Notes: generated from the sequence alone by a model not told the origin. DNA of 50,938 nt from Actinomadura physcomitrii (GCF_008923205.2 NZ_WBMS02000062.1:1-50938), one strand, 5' to 3'. Shown: positions 42,441 through 50,455, numbered from the stretch's first letter. A program made the numbers and translations.

Positions 42441-43915
42441 AGAGATTCCCTTACCAGCGCAGGAATTTGAATATGGTCGGGAAGTACAATGCCCACCGGC
42501 AGGGCCGCCGCGAACGAAGAGGCCTGCGCCCCGTACATCCGCCGCAGACGCAGCCGAGCGGGGGCCGCGAGCGTGTCGATCGCGGCCGCCGCGACCGGAA
42601 GCTGATCGGCCGAATGCACGGTCGCGGTGACGAGAATGGTGAACCGGGTGACACCCGCACCCCTGGCCTCTTCGATGGCCGACTGGTCACTCTTCATGAC
42701 GTCGATCTCGTTCCGAGCGGCGCTGGCATTACCATCGAGACGGAAGCGCGAGTCCCTGCGGTCCCGCTCCACGATCCGAGCTGCGGAGGCCGGGTCGTGC
42801 GGCCGGAAGAGGAAGGTCACACGCTTGCGGTCGATATCGTGATGGGGCGCCACCAATCCGGTCATGACATTGGACAACACCTCACCGCGAGGAGCCTCGG
42901 ACATCCCCCAGGTGATGGAATGGCCACTGTCGTGAATGTAGTGATCCCATGATTCCTGCGCTGCGACCGGCCCTGCGTCCTCCCAACGCAATTCCTGGTC
43001 CTTACTGGTCTCCATGCTCGACTGCGCGGTCGGGTCGTAGGCGATCCGCACGGCGCGGGTGAGTTGGTCCGCGGTCATCGGGCGAGCGGCGCCGGCACCG
43101 GTCATCTCCAGACCGGAGATCAACCCCGGGATCCGCATGCCGATCTCCCGCACCATGCTCTCCTGGTCACGGCGTTTGCCTCCCGGGTGCGGCAGGGCGG
43201 CATAGGTGACCGCAATGCGGGTGGAGACCCGTGCACTACCCACCGGATAGTTCCAGACGATCTCCTCGAGAGCGGCCCGGGCCAAGTCCGGAGCGTTCGG
43301 ATCAAGATTGGCGTAGACCTCCTCCTTGAGGCGGCTGCCGGTGTCGGGAGCCGTCTCGATGGTCACGCTCGCGGCGACCAAGCCCGGCTCGTAGCTCAGC
43401 GAGGCCAGCCACTGCCCCCAGTGGGCCACCCATGCGTTCACCTGGCTCTGATCCACGAGTGCAGCCCCTTCGGCGTTGCAGTCGAATACCACCGTGTAGT
43501 GCCTAGTCGAGGGGATCACTACCAGGGCGAAGGGGCGCCCGTAGGAGTCACGGCCTTCGACCAGCCGAGACTGAGCCAACAGCCCGGGAAGGCGGCACGA
43601 GCCGCGCGAGGTGACGCTCAGTGGCCCCGAACGGTAGAGATGCCAGCCCTGAGAACGCCCCCACCACCAGTTGAACCGGGCAGTGAGCGACTGGAGGGCC
43701 GTCCGCCCTTGCGCGTCCTGAATGACCAGCGGAAGCATGACCACCGCCAGCACCACGATGCCGAGCGCGCTGGCCTTCGGCGACACCATGGCGATCATGG
43801 TGATGACGACCAGCCCGGCCATGAGCATCAAGGTCCCGGCCAGTCCCAGTCGCCCAACCCCCGGAGAGACAGGCTTACGCCAGTTCCCGTACGTGGGTTC
43901 AGGATCAGAAGCCAT
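42437..43915 (-). CDS. SCO6880-type membrane protein (PrgI/VirB3-like plus VirB4 N-terminal-like)
   Basis: 492 residues from the ATG at 43915, behind GAGGTGAAC. Two adjacent TM helices (about 23-62) match the PrgI/VirB3 unit of Gram-positive type IV systems. A large soluble part of about 420 residues follows, with GRPFALVVIPSTRHYTVVF, SVTIETAPDTGSRLKEEV, and a C-terminal helical end. This arrangement is annotated as the SCO6880 family and corresponds to VirB3 fused to the N-terminal half of VirB4. It overlaps the VirB4 ATPase gene by four bases, so the two halves are made together. The 21 bases before its start are repeated before the next upstream gene. Confidence 0.85.
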   Translation of the reverse strand: MASDPEPTYGNWRKPVSPGVGRLGLAGTLMLMAGLVVITMIAMVSPKASALGIVVLAVVMLPLVIQDAQGRTALQSLTARFNWWWGRSQGWHLYRSGPLSVTSRGSCRLPGLLAQSRLVEGRDSYGRPFALVVIPSTRHYTVVFDCNAEGAALVDQSQVNAWVAHWGQWLASLSYEPGLVAASVTIETAPDTGSRLKEEVYANLDPNAPDLARAALEEIVWNYPVGSARVSTRIAVTYAALPHPGGKRRDQESMVREIGMRIPGLISGLEMTGAGAARPMTADQLTRAVRIAYDPTAQSSMETSKDQELRWEDAGPVAAQESWDHYIHDSGHSITWGMSEAPRGEVLSNVMTGLVAPHHDIDRKRVTFLFRPHDPASAARIVERDRRDSRFRLDGNASAARNEIDVMKSDQSAIEEARGAGVTRFTILVTATVHSADQLPVAAAAIDTLAAPARLRLRRMYGAQASSFAAALPVGIVLPDHIQIPALVRESL

Positions 43916-43916
43916 C

Positions 43917-43937
43917 CCAGTTCACCTCATTCCTTGA
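43917..43937. repeat. 21-bp leader repeat, copy 1
   Basis: The block running CCAGTTCACC to TCATTCCTTGA occurs here and again at 45171-45191. On the minus strand each copy supplies the GAGGTGAAC ribosome binding site directly before a start codon (SCO6880-type gene at 43915; Cys-rich gene at 45169). Confidence 0.85.
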
Positions 43938-43940
43938 CCT

Positions 43941-43965
43941 ACTGGCAGCCACCTGGGCTGCCAGT
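43941..43965 (-). promoter_or_regulatory. 10-bp stem hairpin before the SCO6880-type gene
   Basis: ACTGGCAGCC (43941-43950) pairs perfectly with GGCTGCCAGT (43956-43965) across a five-base loop. It is in the 135-base gap between the Cys-rich gene and the SCO6880-type gene, 25 bases upstream of the latter's start. It may process, stabilise or partly terminate the operon transcript. Confidence 0.6.
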
Positions 43966-44050
43966 CTTTGTCATTCGCCGGCACTGCCATGCGGGCGGTC
44001 GTACGTGGAGACAAGCCTCCGGAGGGCTTCCAGGCGTTGCCTCAGCAACC

Positions 44051-45169
44051 TCAAAACGGGTCGACAATAATGACAACGAAGGCGATGGCGAATCCCGAAC
44101 AAGTCATGACGCATGCGACCATTAGCCAGCCAAATTCTCCGGCATGTGAGTCGACTTCACCCCGATGGTGTTTCAGCCCCAATTTGCCGCCGAAGATTAT
44201 GATGCCGAACACACACCCCCCCGACACTGTCCAGACCAACCAGCGAAGCGCCGGCCGCAAGGGTTCAGTGACCCACCCGACATCCTTCGCATGACCTCGC
44301 GGCAAACTGAGATCAGGTCGGGCATTAATATCCGGCTTTTGATTTCTCGGCTTGGGTGGCGTTATGGCTTCTGGTCGATCTCCACACAATCTTGTTCTGT
44401 CCTTGTTGAGTGGATTGTCGACAAAAGAGTCGCAGAATTCCTCCAGTCCTCCCACGCAATCGACGGCGGCTTCGGCGCCATCCCTTTCCCATACACCCTG
44501 ACAATAATCTCCACTCCTCTCCGCAGTTGGCCACATTCTATTATCGCTCATGTTGCAATATCCGTCCGGATGGTCGTAGCTCCGGGCCAGACAAACTTTG
44601 AACTTGTACACGTTAGTTCGGTTGTATCCTGGAATGCTAGTCTCGTCGCAATGACCACTTCCGCCTCTGCGCGCGCTGGCCACGACGATGCCGCGAGGGT
44701 GATTCAAGTCGACAATGCTGACTGTGCCGCGCACGACATGGTTGTCCTGGTGCTCGTCACACACTCTTACGCGCCCGCGTTTGGCGTCGAACTCAAAGCA
44801 TCCTCCCGTGTTACCATTGTTAACAGTCCACATTTCATCCTCTACTTTTTCCCAGGGGCCGGTGTGGTCGCACGATTGCTTTCTCTGCCTGGCCGTTACC
44901 CTGCGCTCCGTCACCTTAATGGCCGGGAAGATAAAATTTCTGATTTGGATCTGGTTTATGAGGAGCGACTTGACCGTGGCGGATCGGGCAAAAGGGCCTG
45001 GTCCGGCTGAGCCGTAGCCAACCGTCAAAGGGGCGGAAGCAAGAAGGAGGCCGACCACTGCCCACAAGGCGCTCAGCGTAAGGAATGCGGCAGGCCGGAC
45101 ACGAATGCGTCTCCGGAGGTTCTGATTCCGGTCAGACACCGCAAACGCTTCAGGGTGATTGAACACCAT
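44051..45169 (-). CDS. Cys-rich ectodomain protein with VirB2-like two-TM C-terminus
   Basis: 372 residues from the ATG at 45169, with GAGGTG upstream. A TM or signal helix near residues 28-50 precedes a hydrophilic region (about 55-290) containing about ten Cys residues (for example GGCFEF, VCDEHQ, HCDETS, YCNMSD, YCQGVW, FCDSF). This fits an extracellular domain with disulfides. The last 70 residues form two TM helices that match the VirB2-like protein at 47974: both have LRW, W, CV, G-III-G, H..GE..SH.G and a second CV at equivalent positions. It looks like a pilin-like anchor fused to a surface domain. The gene is AT-rich compared with the flanks. Confidence 0.75.
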   Translation of the reverse strand: MVFNHPEAFAVSDRNQNLRRRIRVRPAAFLTLSALWAVVGLLLASAPLTVGYGSAGPGPFARSATVKSLLINQIQIRNFIFPAIKVTERRVTARQRKQSCDHTGPWEKVEDEMWTVNNGNTGGCFEFDAKRGRVRVCDEHQDNHVVRGTVSIVDLNHPRGIVVASARRGGSGHCDETSIPGYNRTNVYKFKVCLARSYDHPDGYCNMSDNRMWPTAERSGDYCQGVWERDGAEAAVDCVGGLEEFCDSFVDNPLNKDRTRLCGDRPEAITPPKPRNQKPDINARPDLSLPRGHAKDVGWVTEPLRPALRWLVWTVSGGCVFGIIIFGGKLGLKHHRGEVDSHAGEFGWLMVACVMTCSGFAIAFVVIIVDPF

Positions 45170-45170
45170 T

Positions 45171-45191
45171 CCAGTTCACCTCATTCCTTGA
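45171..45191. repeat. 21-bp leader repeat, copy 2
   Basis: Exact second copy of the block at 43917-43937, here immediately upstream of the Cys-rich gene on the minus strand. It suggests the leader was duplicated with the gene-start region during assembly of the locus. Confidence 0.85.
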
Positions 45192-45193
45192 AT

Positions 45194-46690
45194 TTAGCGG
45201 CTTCCGGTCGGGCCGCCGCTGCCACTTAGCCCGTCGCTTCCACTTGGGCTGCCGTTCCCGTCACTGCCGCTCGGCCCGTTATCCCACTCGATGCTGTCCC
45301 ACACTATGTGCGCCCCCTCTTCAAGAATGCGAAAGTCCGGATCGGGAACCCGATAGGGCTCAATAATGGGGACGAAGTCTTCAGCGGAATCGAAGGGGTC
45401 ATGTGTGTCCCCCGCGGCGCTTCGCCCGGCGATGGGCTGGATGCCTGAGCCACTGGGGCCTGGGCCGGTGGTGGGCTGGATGCCTGAGTTACTGGGGCCT
45501 GGGCCGGTGGTGGGCTGGATGCCTGAGTTACTGGGGCCTGGGCCGGTGGTGGGCTGGATGCCTGAGTTACTGGGGCCTGGGCCGGTGGTGGGCTGGATGC
45601 CGGTGCCGGTGCCGGTCCCAGTAGGACCCGGGCCGGTTGCGCCCTGGGGTCCGGCGCCGCTGCCACGGCGGAAGTTGTTCGGATCGCGGATCCGCCACGA
45701 CACCCACTCAAAGATGCTGAAACTATCAGCGCTCGGACCGAGGCGCCACCACGACGACCTTGCAAAGGCGCTGCCACCACCACCGTTCGGTCCGGTACCG
45801 ATGCCCGTCCATCTGGTCCAAATTCCGGCTCCCTGACTGAGAGTCACAGATGTACCGCTGGCGGCGAAATGGCCGACCTGACGTATGCCGAAGGATGCGT
45901 TGTCTTCCTCGACTTCGGGGACCACCGCGCGCAGGGTTGCAGGCAGGGCGAACACCGCACCACCGACTAGGGCCAGGCCTCCAAGGCGATCGGCTTCGTA
46001 TGGGGATGCCATCAGATCCAGTGCTGCGGCGTAGATCGTCGCGGCAGCTCCCTCGAACAACCAGAGCGAAATCCCTAAGCGGACGAGACTCTTATATGCG
46101 GCATTCCCATGCGAGGTGAACCTTGATGCCGCGACCGGCGGAAGAACCCCGACTATGATCAGCAGGACGCCGGCCCGAAACATCATCAGAATGAATTGGA
46201 TCACTGAGGACACGAGCGCAGCCAAGGCGAAGGCGGCCACGAGAAAGCTCGTTCCGGCCTCATGGCCCTTGAGGGAATCATATGACCTAGTATTCCAGTA
46301 CTTGCTCCAATCCTTCTGTTTCGGCGCCAGGTCCGTGATGACCCAGTTGGAATATCTGTCCATGAGGATGAATGCCAGATTTGCGATGGCAACCACACTG
46401 CACGAGATTACGACCAAAGAGAGGAATTGCGAGAATATTTCGCGGAAAGGCTGACCATTGCGTTGCATCGCAGTCTTGCAGGCCGCGAAAAGGAATCCGG
46501 CAAAGACCATCACCGCGGTCAGCCAGTTGATATGCGCACGAAGGTCGTAGAGCACGCCGCCCTTATCACCCGTCAGCGGCACTTCGTACGCGTCACTGGT
46601 GAGCCACCAAGTGAGGAGTGTAAGTAGGCTGGACAGTGCCCACGTAAGCAGTTTATTGCAGAACCATTCCCATACATCGTCCGGGGTCAT
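45194..46690 (-). CDS. VirB6/TrbL-like membrane protein with repeat tail
   Basis: About 498 residues from the ATG at 46690 (MTPDDVWEWF), behind GGGAGA; the frame reaches 46729. Six or so TM helices lie between about residues 12 and 270, with conserved WWLTSDAYEVPLTGDKGGVLYD, LPPVAASRFTSHGNAAY and ALVGGAVFALPATLRAV. This is a polytopic VirB6/TrbL-type channel component. The part up to WTRWTGIG is about two-thirds identical to the neighbouring protein at 46898. Beyond it lies an extra ~190-residue tail with four 13-residue units (GIQPTTGPGPSNS) and a Gly/Ser-rich end. The tail probably extends outside the membrane. Confidence 0.85.
   Translation of the reverse strand: MTPDDVWEWFCNKLLTWALSSLLTLLTWWLTSDAYEVPLTGDKGGVLYDLRAHINWLTAVMVFAGFLFAACKTAMQRNGQPFREIFSQFLSLVVISCSVVAIANLAFILMDRYSNWVITDLAPKQKDWSKYWNTRSYDSLKGHEAGTSFLVAAFALAALVSSVIQFILMMFRAGVLLIIVGVLPPVAASRFTSHGNAAYKSLVRLGISLWLFEGAAATIYAAALDLMASPYEADRLGGLALVGGAVFALPATLRAVVPEVEEDNASFGIRQVGHFAASGTSVTLSQGAGIWTRWTGIGTGPNGGGGSAFARSSWWRLGPSADSFSIFEWVSWRIRDPNNFRRGSGAGPQGATGPGPTGTGTGTGIQPTTGPGPSNSGIQPTTGPGPSNSGIQPTTGPGPSNSGIQPTTGPGPSGSGIQPIAGRSAAGDTHDPFDSAEDFVPIIEPYRVPDPDFRILEEGAHIVWDSIEWDNGPSGSDGNGSPSGSDGLSGSGGPTGSR
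45434..45600. repeat. 39-bp coding tandem repeat
   Basis: Units of 39 bases begin at 45434, 45473, 45512 and 45551, and a partial fifth begins at 45590. They encode the 13-residue GIQPTTGPGPSNS repeats of the VirB6-like protein. The units are nearly identical in DNA, so copy number may vary between strains. Confidence 0.95.
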
Positions 46691-46897
46691 CTTGAGCAAT
46701 CTCCCAACAATGTGGAATGGAAGTTGCAAAACGTGATCAGATTAGGTGTTCCGGCGCTCCTCCCCACTCCGATGGGAGGTCTCGACGCGAACTTTCGCTC
46801 TAAGAATGCGTCGGCGAGAACGAACGCGCGTTATGGTAGCAGTCCAAATCGGGCGATATAGTTGCTATCTCGGAAGGGATATGGCTTGTCATCTGAG

Positions 46898-47806
46898 TCA
46901 TTTTTTTTCTTTGCCGATGCCCGTCCACCTAGTCCAAATTCCCTGTCCCTTGCTGAGATTCATTGCGGTGCCCCCCGCAGCGAAATGGCCGACCTGACGT
47001 ATGCCGAAGGAGGACATGTCTTCCGGAACTCCAGGGGCCACTGCGCGCAGGGTCGCAGGCAAGGCGAACACGGCGCCGCCGACGAGGGCTAGGCCCATAA
47101 GGTGGTCAGCTTCATATGGGGACGACAACAACTTCAGCGCAACCCCGTAGATCGTTGCGGCGACACCCTGGAAAAGATAGAACGAGATCCCCCAATGAAC
47201 CATTCTGCGATACGCGGCGTTCCCATATGAGGTGAACCTCGATGCGGCCACCGGAGGAAGAAGGCCTACGATGATTACGAGAATGGCCGAACGAAAGAAC
47301 ATCAGCGCGAATTGGATCACCGAGGCCAGTGCCGCAGCCAGAGCAAAGAAGGCAACAATAAAGGACGACGATCCATCGGGGTCCTTGAGGGAGTCGAACA
47401 AGTGGCTGTCCCAGTAGTTGATCCAGTCATCGTTCTTCGGTCCCATGCCCGTGATGATCCAGTTGCAATACCTGTCCATGAGGATGAGTGCCAGGTTCGC
47501 GATGGTGACCACGCTGAGCGAGATGATGGTCAATGAGAAAAACTGGGAGAGGATATCCCGGAAGGGCTTGCCATTGCGTTGGATTGCGATTTGGAAAGCC
47601 GCGACCAGAAAGCCGGCGAAGACCATCACTGCGGTCAACCAATTGACGTGCGTGCGAAGGTCGTAAAGTACGCCGCCCTTCTCTCCGGTCAGCGGCACCT
47701 CGTAAGCGTCACTGGTCAACCACCACGTGAGAAGCGTCTGGAGGTTGGAGAGCGCCCAGACAATGAGTTTATTGCAGAGCCAATCCCATAGGTCGTCTGC
47801 GCTCAT
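46898..47806 (-). CDS. VirB6/TrbL-like membrane protein, second copy
   Basis: 302 residues from the ATG at 47806, behind GGAGAGG. It has the same TM layout and signature stretches as the protein at 45194 (WWLTSDAYEVPLTGEKGG, LPPVAASRFTSYGNAAY, GGAVFALPATLRAV, QVGHFAAGGT). It stops at WTRWTGIGKEKK, exactly where the other copy begins its repeat tail. The two are a tandem duplication with one copy extended or one truncated. Channel-forming VirB6-type role inferred from topology and neighbours. Confidence 0.85.
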   Translation of the reverse strand: MSADDLWDWLCNKLIVWALSNLQTLLTWWLTSDAYEVPLTGEKGGVLYDLRTHVNWLTAVMVFAGFLVAAFQIAIQRNGKPFRDILSQFFSLTIISLSVVTIANLALILMDRYCNWIITGMGPKNDDWINYWDSHLFDSLKDPDGSSSFIVAFFALAAALASVIQFALMFFRSAILVIIVGLLPPVAASRFTSYGNAAYRRMVHWGISFYLFQGVAATIYGVALKLLSSPYEADHLMGLALVGGAVFALPATLRAVAPGVPEDMSSFGIRQVGHFAAGGTAMNLSKGQGIWTRWTGIGKEKK

Positions 47807-47973
47807 CTTTTACCTCTCCAGCACTGGAATATGGTGTTGGATCACCTGATCGGGCGGTACTTTCGTTCATCCATTCGCGGTGCTCATTTGGAACGTGCCA
47901 TCGAGTGAGGCATGCGACTTGGGGAATTCCAGCGTCAGGAGCGCGGCTAACCCCGGCGATACCGTGCGTACGC

Positions 47974-48294
47974 TCAGCCCCCTGCGGCCCCGGCCAGATT
48001 GCGGACGATGGCGTACGCGGTCACGATGAGAACACAGCCGAAACCAACGATGGCCATGCTTCCCATGTGACTTCCGCCCTCGCCCTTCTTGTGCTGGATT
48101 CCCATTCTCGCACCGATGATGATGAAGCCCGCCACGCAGCAGAAGAGGGCACCCCACATCGCCCACCTGAGCAGCGTTTCGATCTGGTTACCGAATGGCG
48201 GTTCTGAGCCGTCGCCGGGGTTCGGGATGGTCGGGCCGGCAAGGTATGCCGCATGAAGCAGACCGGCCGTCCGAGTGATCACAGTGTCAAGCAT
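47974..48294 (-). CDS. VirB2/TrbC-like small two-TM protein
   Basis: 106 residues from the ATG at 48294, behind an ideal AGGAGG. Two hydrophobic helices (about 40-62 and 78-100) are joined by a charged loop (HKKGEGGSHMG), the layout of VirB2/TrbC-type subunits. The same helix-loop-helix ends the Cys-rich protein at 44051. It is the first gene of the secretion locus, so the operon promoter should lie upstream of 48294. No signal peptidase site of the VirB2 type is certain. Confidence 0.78.
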   Translation of the reverse strand: MLDTVITRTAGLLHAAYLAGPTIPNPGDGSEPPFGNQIETLLRWAMWGALFCCVAGFIIIGARMGIQHKKGEGGSHMGSMAIVGFGCVLIVTAYAIVRNLAGAAGG

Positions 48295-48359
48295 TCACGC
48301 CTCCTAGGTGGTGCGTCGAGGTCCTGATCAGCCGTGCGAACTGAGCCTCAAGGGGCTCG

Positions 48360-48797
48360 TCAGCGGATTGACGAGCTTTCCGGTGGCATCATTCGCTGCA
48401 GCAGGCCTCGCAGCCGTATGTTCTGGGACACGCCTGCGGCCCGCCGTCGGACGGCCGGCTCGGAGGCATGGATGCGCGCAACGTGAGCCAACCGGTCCTG
48501 TCCAACCGGGTCGGACGCCGACCAGAATCGTTCGGTGCCTCGGCCAACGAGGGTGGAGGCGTCGACTCCTCTATTGCGTGAAGAGAACCAGAAGGCAGGA
48601 GCTGGGGCGGCTGTGACCAGCGCATTTCGACCGACTAGTGGCTGCTTGCGCAAGCGGTACCGGCACGATTGCATACCGAAGCCCGCTGACCGGGCCTGTC
48701 GCTGTTCCAGGCGCCCTGCCCCCGTAGCCGACGGACTCAGCGAGTGACCGAGATCGAATATTTCCTGAGATCGGGCCACGCCCGCCACTTGCATCAT
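48360..48797 (-). CDS. possible hypothetical protein upstream of the secretion locus
   Basis: A frame of about 145 residues from the ATG at 48797 (followed by another ATG). Codon bias is moderate, lower than in typical genes here. The product is basic (TGAGRLEQRQARSAGFGMQS, GVSQNIRLRGLLQRM) with no recognised domain. A GAGAGGGGG sequence precedes the start but is partly inside the hairpin at 48802-48823. It may be a decayed or spurious ORF. The remaining bases of 48295-49286 show no other gene. Confidence 0.25.
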   Translation of the reverse strand: MMQVAGVARSQEIFDLGHSLSPSATGAGRLEQRQARSAGFGMQSCRYRLRKQPLVGRNALVTAAPAPAFWFSSRNRGVDASTLVGRGTERFWSASDPVGQDRLAHVARIHASEPAVRRRAAGVSQNIRLRGLLQRMMPPESSSIR

Positions 48798-48801
48798 GGA
48801 T

Positions 48802-48823
48802 GACCCCCTCTCAGAAGGGGGTC
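48802..48823. promoter_or_regulatory. 8-bp stem hairpin
   Basis: GACCCCCT (48802-48809) and AGGGGGTC (48816-48823) pair perfectly across a six-base loop. On the minus strand its 3' arm is AGGGGGTC, immediately before ATCC-ATG of the possible ORF at 48797. It could thus either hide that ORF's ribosome binding site or simply be a terminator-like stem. Confidence 0.5.
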
Positions 48824-49286
48824 TCTCGTCGGTCACAGCCGAATCGACGAGACGAGCCACCTCCCGAGCACGGTTCTGCGCTTGTGCTGGACAGTCCGTA
48901 AGCCGCCGCAACTGGCAACCGCCCGAGGGAGAAAATTTGGCGCAATGGGGGAGCACGTGTGGGAAGGTCGCCGTGCGGCCGGTGAGCAGCGTGTAACTGA
49001 GCAAGTCCATCCCGGCCCCGGAACCATCCTGCGGGCGGCTGGCCTCTGGCGGCCCTTCGCCCAGAGCCGATCACTCCGGTCTGGACCGCCGTGTTCGCGC
49101 CACCTTGTTGAAGCGTGAGTGCCCATGGTTCCCGTTGAAGGCGTGCCAGGGTGACGGGTTGCGTGTTGGCGGGCCTCTCGGACGGTCTTGGGTGGTGTTC
49201 GTCGGGGGGACGGCGACCCATCTCAAAGGGAGAGACGGGCGCGAACGCTCAGATCTGAGCCGACCCGCTGGAAACGGAGGCAGGCC
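48824..49286. other. 463-base region without a convincing gene
   Basis: This holds the upstream region of the lipoprotein gene at 49287 and possibly distal promoter elements of the secretion locus. Frames on both strands lack codon bias and start signals. CGGAGG at about 49275 is the binding site of the lipoprotein gene. Confidence 0.4.
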
Positions 49287-49886
49287 ATGCGAATCGACAT
49301 CCGACGAGGGACGGTGCTCATCGTGGCGCTGGCCGCCCTCGTAAGCGGCTGTTCATCGTCCGATGGCGGTGACAAGGGGTCGGACGCAACGGGGAAGAAC
49401 GTCGCAGCGCAGGGCTCGGGCCAGGGCGCGGGAGCTCCCAGTCCGGACGGCATCGCGGGCGGTGGCGGTGCCGCCGCCACCGGCGCCCCCGTGGCCACCG
49501 TCACTTTCGACACCCCGAAGTTCCCCAACGGCAAGGTCGAGGTCGCCGTCATGAGCCTGCAGGTGCGCGGGAAGCTGGCGATCCTGACGGTTCGGCTGAC
49601 GCCGCACCTGCCCCAGGGGTCGCCTGAGAAGACCAATCCTTACGAACTCAACGACGAGATACCGCTCGCCCCCGAGCTGATCGACACCGTCAACCTGAGG
49701 CGGTACGTCGTCGTCAAGGACAACCAGCAGAAAGAGGTTCAGACCGACGACGTCATGTCGCCCATCTACAACGAACAGGCGGGTGTGGCGACCTACAGCT
49801 TCGCCGCGCCGCCGGCCAATGTGCAGTCCGTGGACGTGCATTATGGCCACTGGCCGGCTTTCAAGAACGTCCCGGTCCAGCGGTGA
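49287..49886 (+). CDS. putative lipoprotein paired with an OmpA-family protein
   Basis: 199 residues from the ATG at 49287, behind CGGAGG. The signal peptide ends in a lipobox (LVSGC). A Gly/Ala/Ser-rich linker (about 25-65) leads to a beta-rich domain (PVATVTFDTPKFPNGKVEVA, MSLQVRGKLAILTVRLTP, VVVKDNQQKEVQ, VQSVDVHYGHWP) of about 130 residues that resembles an immunoglobulin-like sandwich. Its GTGA-type stop overlaps the OmpA gene, so both products are made together. An extracellular partner that presents or regulates the OmpA domain is likely. Confidence 0.85.
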   Translation: MRIDIRRGTVLIVALAALVSGCSSSDGGDKGSDATGKNVAAQGSGQGAGAPSPDGIAGGGGAAATGAPVATVTFDTPKFPNGKVEVAVMSLQVRGKLAILTVRLTPHLPQGSPEKTNPYELNDEIPLAPELIDTVNLRRYVVVKDNQQKEVQTDDVMSPIYNEQAGVATYSFAAPPANVQSVDVHYGHWPAFKNVPVQR

Positions 49887-50455
49887 AGACGGTGGCCGCG
49901 CGGGGCGCCGCGGCGCTCGTCGGCGCTTTCGCGGTGATCTTCTCCGGCATTCCCGGGGTCGCCGGAGCCGACCCGAGCGTCTCCGACGTGAACATCCAGG
50001 AGTCCGTCCGCACGATCGAAGCCGATCGGTATGTGTACGCGATCGAGGTCGGTCCCTTCGTGCGGCCGCTGCAGACAGTGGAGAACGACGGCAAGCACGT
50101 CACCGTGCGCATCTCCGCTGACCTCCTGTTCGACTTCGACAAGGCCGACCTCACCGACGCCGCGCGCAAGCGGATCTCGCAGCTTGCGCCGCAGATGAAA
50201 GACGCCGTCGGCACGATCGAGGTTTCGGGTCATTCCGATTCCATCGGAGACCCGAGCTACAACCAGGAGCTCTCACAGAAGCGTGCGGACTCCGTCAAGG
50301 CCGAGATCGAGCGCGTGCTGGGCGGCGGCAGGCATATCAAGGCCACCGGGTACGGCGAGAGCAAACCGATCGCCCCCAACCAGGTCGGTGGGAAGGACAA
50401 CCCCGAAGGCCGGGCTCAGAACCGGCGGGTCGAGATCGAGTTCACGCAGCCTTGA
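49883..50455 (+). CDS. OmpA family (peptidoglycan-binding) protein
   Basis: 190 residues from the GTG at 49883, overlapping the lipoprotein stop. A signal peptide (about 1-28, ending VAGA) is followed by a short strand region (YVYAIEVGPFVRPL) and the OmpA C-terminal domain (about 70-188; FDFDKADLTDAARKRI, VSGHSDSIGDPSYNQELSQK, AQNRRVEIEF). OmpA-like domains bind the meso-diaminopimelate of peptidoglycan through conserved Asp and Arg residues, which are present here (GHSDS; QNRRVE). In an actinobacterium without a classical outer membrane the protein would be secreted and wall-bound. Confidence 0.9.
   Translation: MKTVAARGAAALVGAFAVIFSGIPGVAGADPSVSDVNIQESVRTIEADRYVYAIEVGPFVRPLQTVENDGKHVTVRISADLLFDFDKADLTDAARKRISQLAPQMKDAVGTIEVSGHSDSIGDPSYNQELSQKRADSVKAEIERVLGGGRHIKATGYGESKPIAPNQVGGKDNPEGRAQNRRVEIEFTQP

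Noticed and set aside
45434..45600. Regular repeats that could suggest a CRISPR array
   Set aside because: The 39-bp units are directly adjacent with no variable spacers, and they read as a 13-residue protein repeat within the VirB6-like gene.
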